This document shows positions 43,052 to 52,325 of a stretch of DNA of 64,000 bases, in pieces. Made by a program: the position numbers and the translations under genes. Below the pieces are notes generated by a model that ran no database searches, was not told where the DNA came from, and saw nothing but the letters and a program-made list of their open reading frames with translations. The first letter of the stretch is position 1. Each line of letters opens with the position of its first letter. Source of the DNA: Periweissella fabalis (GTDB taxonomy: Bacteria; Bacillota; Bacilli; Lactobacillales; Lactobacillaceae); assembly GCF_012396505.1 (NCBI RefSeq), contig NZ_JAAXPN010000003.1, forward strand, positions 100,151-164,150, read 5' to 3'.

Positions 43052-44031
43052 TCGTTAGCTTTAATTATGTTAACAATTTCAGCTAATGATTCTTTTGCTT
43101 CGGGAATGATTGGTAAAGATGAGAAAACATGGAGCATTTTAGGATAGATATGCGTGTTAACATCCCAATCATGTTCAAGGGCAAGGGCTTTAAAGCGTTT
43201 GGCATCAGCAAATAAAATATCATGGGTACCAGTAAAGACATCAATTGGTGGTAAGTTACTTGAATCACCATAGATGGGACTAACCAAGGGATCACTTGGT
43301 GCTAAAGGACCGGCATATTTTTCACCTTGGAAGCGAACTTGACCAGTATTTAACATCTGATCGAGCGGTTGAATTGCATCAATTGCGGGATTAGTCATTG
43401 TAACATCTAACCAAGGTGATAATAAAATCGCCCGACTAGGTAATAACTTCACATCAAGATCACGTAATTTTTGCATGAAGGCGAGTTGGAAACCACCCCC
43501 AGCTGAATCCCCCATAAAGGTAATATTTTCGGGTTTGACCCCTTCTTCAGCAAGTAATTGTTGGTACGTATCTAGAATCATGGCATGCACTTCAGGAGCG
43601 TGGTGCGCCGGTGCTTTGGGATAAATTGGCATGACAATCCGCGCGTTAAGTTTTTTGGCGAGGTGATGAAGCATGGCGTAGTGGAAATAAATTGGTTGCA
43701 TCCAATAGGCACCACCATGAACATAGAAAATAATGCGTTGATTATCTTCATTGAATTCGTTTAATTCGATGATATCGGCATTATCAGGGCGGGCTTTAAA
43801 GCCAAATTGTAATTGAACGTTTTTGGGTACGACGTAGGGTTGTTCACTCGCTTGATATAATTTTTGATAATCAGCCACGGACTTGATTGGTGGGAATGGC
43901 TTGAGGACCTTGATAGCATCACTGATTAACCAACTGCTTTGACTTTGGTGTTCTTTGTGCGCTTGGTATTTAGTGTAGGCATAACCAGCGCCAAGAGTTG
44001 CTAGTAGGAAGGCTCCAAATTTATATTTCAT
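43048..44031 (-). CDS. Alpha/beta hydrolase, HSL-type esterase
   Basis: 327 residues. The N-terminal hydrophobic stretch (FGAFLLATLGAGYAYTKY) could anchor it in the membrane. The hormone-sensitive-lipase family motifs are clear: YVHGGAYW (oxyanion HGG), then MGDSAGGGFQLAFM (nucleophile Ser of GDSAGG). The Asp is in FTGTHDILFADAK and the His in PKMLHVFSS near the end. These enzymes hydrolyse short-chain esters. GGAGTA precedes the start. It sits between oleate hydratase and a LacI regulator with no shared direction; physiological substrate unknown. Confidence 0.9.
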   Translation of the reverse strand: MKYKFGAFLLATLGAGYAYTKYQAHKEHQSQSSWLISDAIKVLKPFPPIKSVADYQKLYQASEQPYVVPKNVQLQFGFKARPDNADIIELNEFNEDNQRIIFYVHGGAYWMQPIYFHYAMLHHLAKKLNARIVMPIYPKAPAHHAPEVHAMILDTYQQLLAEEGVKPENITFMGDSAGGGFQLAFMQKLRDLDVKLLPSRAILLSPWLDVTMTNPAIDAIQPLDQMLNTGQVRFQGEKYAGPLAPSDPLVSPIYGDSSNLPPIDVFTGTHDILFADAKRFKALALEHDWDVNTHIYPKMLHVFSSLPIIPEAKESLAEIVNIIKAND

Positions 44032-44095
44032 TGACGATACTCCTTTAATTAAGTGTTTATTTTAGTCTAGCATAGGATAAAATTTTAGTGGATTA

Positions 44096-45067
44096 TCAAG
44101 TCTCCACCAAAGGGACTAAATTTGGCTGATGATCGCTTGTAGTGCCACCAAAGACCAAGTGCGGACGTAATAATCGATTTTCAGCAGGCTGACCTTCGAG
44201 TTGCACTAACAGGCTGTCAATTAGCGCTTGGGCGATTTCTTTGAGGGGTTGTTGGACAGTTGTTAAACGTTGACTAGTAATTTGATTTAAAAAAATACCG
44301 TCAAAACCAATTACACTAACGGTCTCGGGCACTTTAATTTTGTTAAGGGCCAGGCCATTTAATAAGCCCATTGCAATCCGATCAGTGGCGGCGACAAAGG
44401 CACTATTGGGTTTGATATCGAGATGGCGAATTAGTTGGAAAGCTTGTTTTTCGTTATTTAAAATTTGGTGGACATGTCGTGGGGTTTGGAATTTATTAAT
44501 GGCCCCCAAATAACCGACTAACCGTGCTAGCGCAAAGTATTCTGGCAGTTTAACCCCGACGTAATAAATATTTTCAATTCCTTGTTCCAGTAAATAAGTT
44601 GTCGCCATATAAGTGCCAAGTGAATTATCAACATCGACAAATGGAATTGCTGGGCCAAGGGAACCATAAGTAACGACGGGTTTACCAAGAGTTTGCAAAA
44701 ATGGAATGTCAGTTTGGCGGCCACCCACAACAATTAAACCATCGACGTGATTAACTTCAACTTGGCGGTTATGCCCAATTTCTAAACTATAACCTAACCG
44801 TTGTAATTCCTCAGCTAGGTAGATTAGTAACTTAGCATAATATGGTTCGACAGTTTCGATATCTTCTAAAATTAAAAATTGAATTACATAATGGCGGCTT
44901 TGAGTAAGCGCAAGGGCCGCGCGATTAGGTGTATAACCAAGGCTATCAATCACTTTTTCAACTAGTTCACGCACATCAGCAGAGACCTGTTCAGGGTGAT
45001 TGATAACCCGTGAAACAGTCATTTTTGATACATGGGCTTCACGAGCAATATCAGTCAAAGTTGTCAT
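44096..45067 (-). CDS. LacI-family transcriptional repressor (maltose/isomaltose locus)
   Basis: 323 residues from the ATG at 45067 (AAGGAG nine bases ahead; the ATG at 45073 is too close to it). The helix-turn-helix reads TLTDIAREAHVSKMTVSRVINHPEQVSADVRELV (about residues 2-35), with the hinge GYTPNRAALAL and a sugar-binding periplasmic-like domain. It is divergent from a GPH transporter and GH13 alpha-glucosidase. A perfect LacI-type palindrome (TGTTACCGGTAACA) and a cre box lie in the shared promoter, so it is almost certainly the local sugar-responsive repressor, also autoregulated. Confidence 0.93.
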   Translation of the reverse strand: MTTLTDIAREAHVSKMTVSRVINHPEQVSADVRELVEKVIDSLGYTPNRAALALTQSRHYVIQFLILEDIETVEPYYAKLLIYLAEELQRLGYSLEIGHNRQVEVNHVDGLIVVGGRQTDIPFLQTLGKPVVTYGSLGPAIPFVDVDNSLGTYMATTYLLEQGIENIYYVGVKLPEYFALARLVGYLGAINKFQTPRHVHQILNNEKQAFQLIRHLDIKPNSAFVAATDRIAMGLLNGLALNKIKVPETVSVIGFDGIFLNQITSQRLTTVQQPLKEIAQALIDSLLVQLEGQPAENRLLRPHLVFGGTTSDHQPNLVPLVET

Positions 45068-45090
45068 GGACATATTCTCCTTAAAATTCT

Positions 45091-45104
45091 TGTTACCGGT
45101 AACA
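45091..45104. promoter_or_regulatory. LacI-type operator
   Basis: TGTTACCGGTAACA, a perfect 14-bp palindrome with central CCGG, 24 bases upstream of the repressor start and 95 bases before the transporter gene. The likely binding site of the adjacent LacI-family repressor. Confidence 0.75.
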
Positions 45105-45117
45105 CGTTTTAAAATAT

Positions 45118-45131
45118 TGTAAGCGTTTCCA
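45118..45131 (+). promoter_or_regulatory. cre site (CcpA) in the sugar-transport promoter
   Basis: TGTAAGCGTTTCCA, one mismatch to TGWAANCGNTNWCA. It indicates catabolite repression of the glucosidase operon. Confidence 0.7.
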
Positions 45132-45198
45132 TTATGCGGTAAATTAATGAAGTAGTCAAAGATATTTAAAATAAATTAATTTCTAGGAGGAAATTAAG

Positions 45199-46554
45199 AT
45201 GCAAGCAAGTGCTAATCATGTTCGTAGTTTACCGCTTCTTTCAAAAAAAACAATCATGCTAATGACATTTGGTAATCTGGGTGTTTCAATGGCTTTTTCA
45301 TTACAAAGTTCTAGCATGGGACGAATATTTCAAACCATCGGAGCAGATCCAACTAAATTAGGCTTCTTTTTTATTCTACCACCACTTGTGGGCTTATTTG
45401 TCCAACCATTAGTCGGTTATTTCTCAGATAAGACGTGGTTACCCAAACTGGGTGGCCGGCGCTTACCTTATTTATTAATTGGTGCGTTTGTATCAGTAAT
45501 TATGATGATGTTGCTACCTAACTCAGGCTCATTTGGCTTTGGATATGACTCCCTAGCTGCGTTGTCATTTGGAGCATTTGCAATTTTATTTATGGATTTA
45601 TCTTCAAACGTCGCTATGCAACCATTTAAAATGATTATTGGTGATACTGTTAATGATAATCAAAAAAATTATGCATGGTCATATCAATCAATTTGGAGTA
45701 ACATTGGTAGTATTTTAGCAACATTATTACCTTTTGGCTTAACAGCAATTGGGGTTGCAAACGTTGCTGCTAAGGGGCGTATCCCAGATTCTGTTATTTA
45801 TGCATTTTATATTGGTGCTATTTTATTAGTTGTTAGTTCGTTATTCACGATAAAAAACGTTCATGAATATAATGATGTTGAATATGCAAAGTACCATGGT
45901 GTTACTAATGAACAAAAAAATGAGAAAAAAGGATTCTTTGAACTGTTAAAGTCAGCACCTAAAGTTTTTTGGACCTTAACAATTGTACAATTCTTCTGCT
46001 GGGGTGCATTCCAATACCTTTGGACTTACGGTACTGGAGCTGTAGCGGATAATGTTTGGCATACTAATGATCCAACCACTGCTGCTTATCAAGCAGCTGG
46101 TAACTGGTTTGGTATTTTATCAGCAGTTCAAGCAGTCGCTTCAGTAGTGTGGGGATTTGTGTTATCAAATACTCATCCAAGTCAACGTAAAGTGGCTTAC
46201 TTTGGTGGTCTTTTATTAGGTGGGATTGGTTTTGCATCAATTTTCTTTATTCATACTCAATATCCATTGATTTTATCATTTGTCTTAATTGGTATTGGCT
46301 GGGTAACGACAACGTCAATTCCATTTATGTATCTTACCACTGCGTTGCAAGGGCAAAATGAGGGTACGTATTTAGGATTGTTTAATGGGTCAATTTGTTT
46401 ACCACAAATTGTGGCATCGGTTGCTTCATTTGCAATCTTCCCGTTACTACATGATCATATGCCAAGTATGTTATTGATTGCAGGGATGCTTTTGATTATC
46501 GGTGCTTTTGCTTCATTTGGAGTTAAAGAACACTTAGCAGCAACGGTTAAATAA
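45199..46554 (+). CDS. GPH/SUT-type disaccharide:H+ symporter
   Basis: 451 residues, 12 membrane helices. The first helix, LMTFGNLGVSMAFSLQSSSMGRIFQTIGADPTKLG, and PPLVGLFVQPLVGYFSDKTWLPKLGGRRLPYLL are typical of the sucrose/maltose carrier branch (MFS/GPH, SLC45-like). The RxGGRR-type loop after helix 2 is present. It is 17 bases upstream of an alpha-glucosidase and controlled by a LacI regulator. The likely substrates are maltose, isomaltose or related alpha-glucosides. AGGAGG precedes the start. Confidence 0.88.
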   Translation: MQASANHVRSLPLLSKKTIMLMTFGNLGVSMAFSLQSSSMGRIFQTIGADPTKLGFFFILPPLVGLFVQPLVGYFSDKTWLPKLGGRRLPYLLIGAFVSVIMMMLLPNSGSFGFGYDSLAALSFGAFAILFMDLSSNVAMQPFKMIIGDTVNDNQKNYAWSYQSIWSNIGSILATLLPFGLTAIGVANVAAKGRIPDSVIYAFYIGAILLVVSSLFTIKNVHEYNDVEYAKYHGVTNEQKNEKKGFFELLKSAPKVFWTLTIVQFFCWGAFQYLWTYGTGAVADNVWHTNDPTTAAYQAAGNWFGILSAVQAVASVVWGFVLSNTHPSQRKVAYFGGLLLGGIGFASIFFIHTQYPLILSFVLIGIGWVTTTSIPFMYLTTALQGQNEGTYLGLFNGSICLPQIVASVASFAIFPLLHDHMPSMLLIAGMLLIIGAFASFGVKEHLAATVK

Positions 46555-46571
46555 TTTAAAGGAGTAAAACA

Positions 46572-48245
46572 ATGCCAAAACAACTAAAATGGTGGCAAGA
46601 TCAAGTTGCCTATCAAATCTATCCACGTTCATTCCAAGATACAAATGCTGATGGTATTGGTGATTTACAAGGGATTATTAGTAAGTTAGATTACTTAAAA
46701 AGTTTGGGAGTTACCATGATTTGGATTTCACCGATTTACCAATCACCAATGGTAGATATGGGGTATGATATATCTGATTATCAAGCTATTGATCCTCAAT
46801 TTGGGACGATGGCTGATTTTGATGAGTTATTGATAAAAGCTAAGCAGCGTGATATTAAAATTATTATGGATTTAGTTGTTAATCACACTTCTGACCAACA
46901 TGCATGGTTTAAAGCAGCCTTAGCTGATCCAAAGAGCAAATATCGAGATTATTATATTTTTAAACAAACAAATAATGGTAAAGTGCCTAATAATTGGCGA
47001 GGTATTTTTGGTGGATCAACATGGACAGAAGTTCCAGGTGAACCAGGAAATTATTACTTCCATACTTTTGCACCACAACAACCTGAATTAAATTGGGAAA
47101 ATCCAGAGTTACGCCAAGAAATATATCAAATGATAAATTGGTGGTTAGATAAAGGTATTGGTGGTTTTCGGATTGATGCGATTACTCATTTAAAGAAAGA
47201 CTTAGACTGGGCTAGTATCGAACCTGATGCTAATGATGGAATGGCTAGTGTCGTAAAAAAAGGCCAAAATAGGCCTGGAATTAATCTTTTCTTAGATGAA
47301 TTAAAACGAGAAACATTTGATAAATATGACTGTGTCACGATTGGTGAAGCATACGGTGTTCCTGAAGCTGATTTAAAAAGGTATATTGGCCCAGATGGCT
47401 ACTTTTCAATGATTTTTGATTTTAGCTACATGAATATCGATGTTAAAAATGTTGATGAGTGGTTTCGTGGTCGTGCTAATTGGACGGTACCTGATTTGAA
47501 GGAGATTCTTTTCAATAGTCAACGAGCTATCCATACAATTGGGGGCCATGCTGCTAATGTACTTGAAAATCATGATCAGCCACGAGTGTTATCAAAACTA
47601 GTACCTAATAAAGCTGATCAAACACCAACCGCTGCTAAGGCTTTGGCAACAATGTATTATTATTTACCAGGAGTACCATTTATTTACCAAGGTCAAGAAA
47701 TTGGTATGAAAAATGCACATCGCAATTCAATTGAAGAATTTAACGATGTATCAACCATTAATAACTACCATGCAGGCTTGGCAGCTGGGATGAGTATGAG
47801 TGAGACTTTGGCTTCAGTTAATGCAAAGTCTCGTGATAATGCCCGAACACCAATGCAATGGGATGACAGTGTATTTGGTGGCTTTTCAACAGTAACGCCA
47901 TGGTTACCAATGGGTGATGATCGAGATGATATTAATGTAGTCGCTGAGGATGTTGATCAAACATCTGTCCTTAACTTTTATCGGCAATTAGGTCAACTAC
48001 GGCAGACTGATATTCATAATATTTTGATTGAAGGCACCTTAAAACCTATTAACTTAGGTGCTAATGTTGTTGCTTATCAGCGTATACTAGCTGCAAAGCA
48101 AGTGACATTGATTGTTAATTTAGACAATCAAAATGTTAGCGTTGAATATCAGTTTGATGAGGTACTTTTAAATAATTTGCCAACTTTAGATAATACAGCA
48201 AATAAAATCACATTGGCAGCATATCAAGCAATTGTGGTGCGCTAA
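46572..48245 (+). CDS. malL: Oligo-1,6-glucosidase / alpha-glucosidase (GH13_31)
   Basis: 557 residues. GH13 conserved regions: DLVVNHTSDQHAWF (region I), GFRIDAITH with the catalytic Asp (region II), TIGEAYG with the acid Glu (region III), and VLENHDQPRVLS with the transition-state Asp (region IV). The start WWQDQVAYQIYPRSFQDTNADGIGDLQGI and the QPELNWENPE block fit subfamily 31 (MalL/dextran glucosidase). It hydrolyses isomaltose, maltose or short isomaltooligosaccharides inside the cell after uptake by the preceding symporter. The gene symbol is by family. Confidence 0.92.
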   Translation: MPKQLKWWQDQVAYQIYPRSFQDTNADGIGDLQGIISKLDYLKSLGVTMIWISPIYQSPMVDMGYDISDYQAIDPQFGTMADFDELLIKAKQRDIKIIMDLVVNHTSDQHAWFKAALADPKSKYRDYYIFKQTNNGKVPNNWRGIFGGSTWTEVPGEPGNYYFHTFAPQQPELNWENPELRQEIYQMINWWLDKGIGGFRIDAITHLKKDLDWASIEPDANDGMASVVKKGQNRPGINLFLDELKRETFDKYDCVTIGEAYGVPEADLKRYIGPDGYFSMIFDFSYMNIDVKNVDEWFRGRANWTVPDLKEILFNSQRAIHTIGGHAANVLENHDQPRVLSKLVPNKADQTPTAAKALATMYYYLPGVPFIYQGQEIGMKNAHRNSIEEFNDVSTINNYHAGLAAGMSMSETLASVNAKSRDNARTPMQWDDSVFGGFSTVTPWLPMGDDRDDINVVAEDVDQTSVLNFYRQLGQLRQTDIHNILIEGTLKPINLGANVVAYQRILAAKQVTLIVNLDNQNVSVEYQFDEVLLNNLPTLDNTANKITLAAYQAIVVR

Positions 48246-48300
48246 ATAAACGATAAAAAAGCTCAAGGATACTCCTTGGGCCTTTTTATCGTTTATTTAG
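48242..48300 (+). terminator. Terminator after malL
   Basis: A long inverted repeat, CTAAATAAACGATAAAAA / TTTTTATCGTTTATTTAG, around an inner CAAGGA/TCCTTG stem, starting in the malL stop codon. Confidence 0.88.
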
Positions 48301-48451
48301 TTAATATTATTATCAAAATATTAATAGTTCTTAAATTATATTCGGTATACCTCAATAAAGACTGCAAAGCATTTCATTTTTATAGTAATATCTTAATATA
48401 CATATTATGTTCGGGTATAAGAGATATTTTGAGATTATGAGAGGAGTACAA

Positions 48452-50776
48452 GTGAATAAGAAAACGAAACGTAAGGGGTTAAGCGTTAGAACGGTTGTAG
48501 CTATTGGGATTGGGACTGCTATTTTATTTTTATTAAAACGGTGGGTTTCGATTCCAACATTTTTCCCTAATACGAGTATTGATACGTCGTACGGTTTTTT
48601 AGGATTTTTCGCAGTTCTTTTTGGACCAACTGCTGCTTTTATTATTGGATTTGCTGGTCATGCCTTGAATGATGCTACTCAATTTGGTAGTCCATGGTGG
48701 TCGTGGGTATTTACTACCGGACTAATCGGCTTGGCAATTGGTTTGTTGAAAAATTATCTAGATATTGAGAGTGGCCAATTTGGAAGACGTAAAATTGCTA
48801 TTTATAATGTAATACAAGTTGTTATTAATTTTATTGGTTGGGCAATTGTTGCACCAATTCTAGATATGATAATTTATTCTGAACCAGCTACTAAAGTTTT
48901 TGTGCAAGGTATTATTGCTAGTATTTCAAATAGTATTTCAACTGGTGTAATCGGGACAATACTACTAGTAGCATACGCCAAGTCACGGACACAAAAGGGA
49001 AGTTTGGTGCATGAAGATGCTGGTTCACAAAGAACCTTAAAAGCACCATCGCAATCAGCACAGGAAGCTACAGTAGATACTGTAATTAACTTTGAAAATG
49101 TTAGCTTTCAATATGATAGCCAAGCAGAGCCAACTTTATATGATATTAATTTGAAAATTAAACGCGGTGAAAAAGTTTTGATAGTAGGTCCCTCTGGTTC
49201 AGGCAAATCGACTTTAGGTAACTTAATCAATGGTTTGATACCACATGCTATATCTGGGACTTTAACAGGTAAAGTTACAGTAGCGGGTGTTGATGTTAAT
49301 CATGCTAACCTTTTTGATTTGTCTTTGCATGTTGGGACGGTTTTACAAGATCCAGATACACAATTTGTATCATTAACTGCGGCTGAAGATATTGCATTTG
49401 CCTTAGAAAATGATGCAGTAAATAATGTAAGTATGAAAACCAAGGTTAAAGAATGGGCAGCCAAACTTGACTTAGAACAACAATTAATGCAAAATCCACA
49501 AACCTTATCAGGCGGTCAAAAACAGCGTAATGCTATGGCTGGAGTCTTAATTGATGAAGGTGAAATTTTATTATTTGATGAACCGTTAGCTGCGTTAGAT
49601 CCAGCAGCTGGTGAGCAGGCAATGGCATTAATTAATGAGTTACATCAACAACTGGGGATGACAGTAGTAATGATTGAACATCGAATTGAAGATGTTTTAA
49701 CACAACCAGTTGATCGGATTATTGTAATGAGTAACGGTCGAATTGTAGCTGATGCACATCCAGAAGATATACTACAAACAACTATTTTTAAAGAGGTTGG
49801 TTTGCGGGAACCGCTCTACATTGAAGCTTTGAAAGCCGCTCAAGTACCGTTAGCATCTGTTAAAGATTTAAGCGATATGGCTAAGATTAATAGTCCAAGT
49901 TTAGGTGAAAGATTACAAGCTTGGCAAACGCATACGACAGTAACACCAGATAAATCAAATGGTTTACCATTATTAACTCTTGAAAATATTAATTTTAAGT
50001 ATACCAATGGACCACAAATTTTTAAGAATTTTAGTTTAGCAATTAACCAAGGAGAAATGGTAGCTTTAGTTGGTAAAAACGGAGTTGGTAAGACAACGTT
50101 AAGTCAATTAATTACGGGCTTTGTGAGCCCTAATGCTGGAACTATTAAGTTTAATGGCATAGATTTAGCAACATTATCAGTGAAAGAGCGTGCGGATAAA
50201 ATTGGCTACGTTATGCAAGATCCAAATCACATGATTAGTAAGATTATGATTCGTGATGAGGTTGCATTAGGCCTTGAACTACGTGGTATCAAATCAGCTG
50301 AAATTACTCGCCGTGTCGATGAAGTTTTAAAGATATGTGGTTTGTATGCTTTTAGAAACTGGCCTATTTCAGCTTTAAGTTTTGGTCAGAAGAAACGAGT
50401 AACTATCGCTAGTATCTTAGTTTTAAAACCACAAATGATAATTTTAGATGAACCAACAGCGGGACAAGATTGGGCACACTATACAGAAATGATGCAATTT
50501 TTGAAGCATTTAAATGCAACTACTGGAGTCACATTAATATTTGTGACGCATGATATGCACTTGATGCTAGAATATGCTAATCGTACAATTGCATTAGGAT
50601 CAGGTGGTATTTTAGTTGATGATACACCAGCCGCCATTTTAGCTAATGAACAAGTGGTTGCAGAAGCTTCATTAGCACAAACTAGTCTCTATAAGTTAGC
50701 GCAGCGATTTAAGCTTGATCCAGTTAACTTCACTGAACAGGTAATCAAATACGAAATGCGAGGTCAAAATGAATAA
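48452..50776 (+). CDS. ECF transporter S component fused to duplicated ATPase (S-A-A)
   Basis: 774 residues from the GTG at 48452 (GAGGAG five bases ahead; an in-frame ATG at 48407 has none). Residues 1-185 are a UPF0397-type ECF substrate-binding membrane component: SVRTVVAIGIGTAILFLLKRWVSIPT, FFPNTSIDTSYGFLGFFAVLFGP, SPWWSWVFTTGLIGLAIGL. A polar linker of about 30 residues follows. Two ABC ATPase domains come next. Domain one has GPSGSGKST, LSGGQKQR, LLFDEP and VMIEHR; domain two has GKNGVGKTT, the degenerate LSFGQKKR, IILDEPTAGQD and FVTHD. In the family these are normally two genes. EcfT overlaps the 3' end by 8 bases. The substrate, probably a vitamin precursor, is unknown. Confidence 0.9.
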   Translation: MNKKTKRKGLSVRTVVAIGIGTAILFLLKRWVSIPTFFPNTSIDTSYGFLGFFAVLFGPTAAFIIGFAGHALNDATQFGSPWWSWVFTTGLIGLAIGLLKNYLDIESGQFGRRKIAIYNVIQVVINFIGWAIVAPILDMIIYSEPATKVFVQGIIASISNSISTGVIGTILLVAYAKSRTQKGSLVHEDAGSQRTLKAPSQSAQEATVDTVINFENVSFQYDSQAEPTLYDINLKIKRGEKVLIVGPSGSGKSTLGNLINGLIPHAISGTLTGKVTVAGVDVNHANLFDLSLHVGTVLQDPDTQFVSLTAAEDIAFALENDAVNNVSMKTKVKEWAAKLDLEQQLMQNPQTLSGGQKQRNAMAGVLIDEGEILLFDEPLAALDPAAGEQAMALINELHQQLGMTVVMIEHRIEDVLTQPVDRIIVMSNGRIVADAHPEDILQTTIFKEVGLREPLYIEALKAAQVPLASVKDLSDMAKINSPSLGERLQAWQTHTTVTPDKSNGLPLLTLENINFKYTNGPQIFKNFSLAINQGEMVALVGKNGVGKTTLSQLITGFVSPNAGTIKFNGIDLATLSVKERADKIGYVMQDPNHMISKIMIRDEVALGLELRGIKSAEITRRVDEVLKICGLYAFRNWPISALSFGQKKRVTIASILVLKPQMIILDEPTAGQDWAHYTEMMQFLKHLNATTGVTLIFVTHDMHLMLEYANRTIALGSGGILVDDTPAAILANEQVVAEASLAQTSLYKLAQRFKLDPVNFTEQVIKYEMRGQNE

Positions 50777-51602
50777 TCAATTATTTGGGTATGACCCGCA
50801 AGATACGTGGTTGCACCGTTTGGGTGGAGCAACTAAATTATTAGCCTTTATTGGTTTATCAATAATCACGATGGCTAGTTATGATACTCGCTTTATCGTG
50901 GTTGTGATGATGCTAACGCTGGTTGTGTTTAAGCAAGCTAAAATTAAATGGCAACAAATTAGCTTAGTAGTGAAAGTAATTTTAATATTCTCACTGCTTA
51001 ACTTAATAACGGTGTATATTTTTGCACCTGAATACGGTGTTCATATTTATGGTACACGACATTTGATTTTAGGTAACCATGGCTATTTTACATTGACACA
51101 AGAACAACTATTTTATGAGCTAAACTTAGCCCTTAAATATATTGTGACAGTCCCTTTAGCCTTGATTTTCTTGATCACAACAAATCCTAGTGAATTTGCT
51201 GCAAGTTTAAATCGATTAGGAATATCATATCGAATTAGTTATGCAATTGCTTTAGCGCTTCGCTATATTCCGGATGTTCAAGCAACATATGGTCAAATAA
51301 GTCTAGCACAGCAAGCTCGGGGATATGAACTTTCTAAGAAGGCTAAGCTAAGTGTTCGACTCAAAGGGGTTACACAAATACTGATGCCATTAATTTTTTC
51401 TAGTTTAGAGCGGATTGATACAATTAGCCAAGCAATGGAACTACGACGCTTTGGACGCAATAAAAAGCGGACATGGTATATGGATCATAAGTTAAGTCAA
51501 ATTGATTATTTAGCATTATTAGTAGTTATTATTGTTATTTTGATTGGGATTGCATTATTTAGATTTAATGGTGGGCGATTCTTTAATCCATTTAAAGTTT
51601 AA
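50769..51602 (+). CDS. ECF transporter T component
   Basis: 277 residues, about five to six membrane helices. Two coupling-helix signatures sit in the last third, QQARGYEL (the Ala-Arg-Gly motif) and QAMELRRFGRNK, by which EcfT contacts the two ATPase domains. Eight-base overlap with the upstream S-A-A gene. The two genes together provide every subunit of a complete, dedicated (group I) ECF importer. The bidirectional terminator at 51632-51670 ends the operon. Confidence 0.92.
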   Translation: MNNQLFGYDPQDTWLHRLGGATKLLAFIGLSIITMASYDTRFIVVVMMLTLVVFKQAKIKWQQISLVVKVILIFSLLNLITVYIFAPEYGVHIYGTRHLILGNHGYFTLTQEQLFYELNLALKYIVTVPLALIFLITTNPSEFAASLNRLGISYRISYAIALALRYIPDVQATYGQISLAQQARGYELSKKAKLSVRLKGVTQILMPLIFSSLERIDTISQAMELRRFGRNKKRTWYMDHKLSQIDYLALLVVIIVILIGIALFRFNGGRFFNPFKV

Positions 51603-51631
51603 ACCATATATTTAGTTGATAATTTTTTTAT

Positions 51632-51670
51632 AAAAAAATGACCAAGGTAAACTGTGCCTTGGTCATTTTT
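51632..51670. terminator. Bidirectional terminator after ecfT
   Basis: AAAAATGACCAAGG / CCTTGGTCATTTTT between converging genes. Confidence 0.88.
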
Positions 51671-51694
51671 GATTATCGTTTATTAAATGGTTCT

Positions 51695-52300
51695 TTAATA
51701 CCAATGGTGAGTTTGCCAATGGGTCATTGCATTTGTCCATGAACCATAGCGTTGAGTAACATATGTTTGTGCAACACGTTCTTGGTTAGCAGGCGAAAAA
51801 TCACCATTTAAATAACTTTGATCTAGTTGATATTTACCAATATATTTACCATTTCGAGCAGTATAGCTACCATGCGATTCATGAGTAACAATGTAATCAC
51901 GAGCAGCATGTTCAGCCGGATTAAGGGTAGGAACAATACTGGTATTGCTGGTATTGCCACTATTAGTACTAACAGGCTTAACTGATTGCATTGGTGCTTG
52001 GGCCTGATTATGAAGACTAACAGTCTCATCTGTAGTGGTTTTAGGAATAATTAATTGATTACCAGCATAGATCATATCAGGGTTGCTAATATGATTGATG
52101 GTAGCTAATTGTGCAACGGTAGTGTGATACGTGGCGGCTAAAGCTGATAAGGTATCACCCCAATGAATCGTGGCAATTTGTGGTACGTCAGTAGTAGCTA
52201 AGGCAGCAGCAAATGCATTTTTATCAGTAGCTGATGCTTGGCCAGGATATGTTGGTTGAAGATGGAAAGCTGATGTGGTATTAAGTGGTTCAATGCCCAT
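51695..52300 (-). CDS. LysM protein with Apf-like C-terminus, no signal peptide
   Basis: 201 residues. LysM domain at about 43-87 (IHWGDTLSALAATYHTTV...IYAGNQLIIP), a Ser/Thr/Asn-rich linker, then a C-terminal module of about 75 residues: ARDYIVTHESHGSYTARNGKYIGKYQL...RYGSWTNAMTHWQTHHWY. This matches the aggregation-promoting factor / transglycosylase-like domain of lactobacilli, with the HES Glu as probable catalytic acid. Apf proteins are secreted and cell-wall bound, yet here the first 40 residues (MGIEPLNTTSAFHLQPTYPG...) have no hydrophobic signal. The hydrolase at 11027 shares this property. Confidence 0.85.
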   Translation of the reverse strand: MGIEPLNTTSAFHLQPTYPGQASATDKNAFAAALATTDVPQIATIHWGDTLSALAATYHTTVAQLATINHISNPDMIYAGNQLIIPKTTTDETVSLHNQAQAPMQSVKPVSTNSGNTSNTSIVPTLNPAEHAARDYIVTHESHGSYTARNGKYIGKYQLDQSYLNGDFSPANQERVAQTYVTQRYGSWTNAMTHWQTHHWY

Positions 52301-52325
52301 TAATGTGCTCCTTGTAGATAAAAAA

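Noticed and set aside
48300..48451. Riboswitch ahead of the ECF transporter
   Set aside because: I looked for TPP, FMN, THF, preQ1 and cobalamin-type cores and saw none; only AT-rich sequence.
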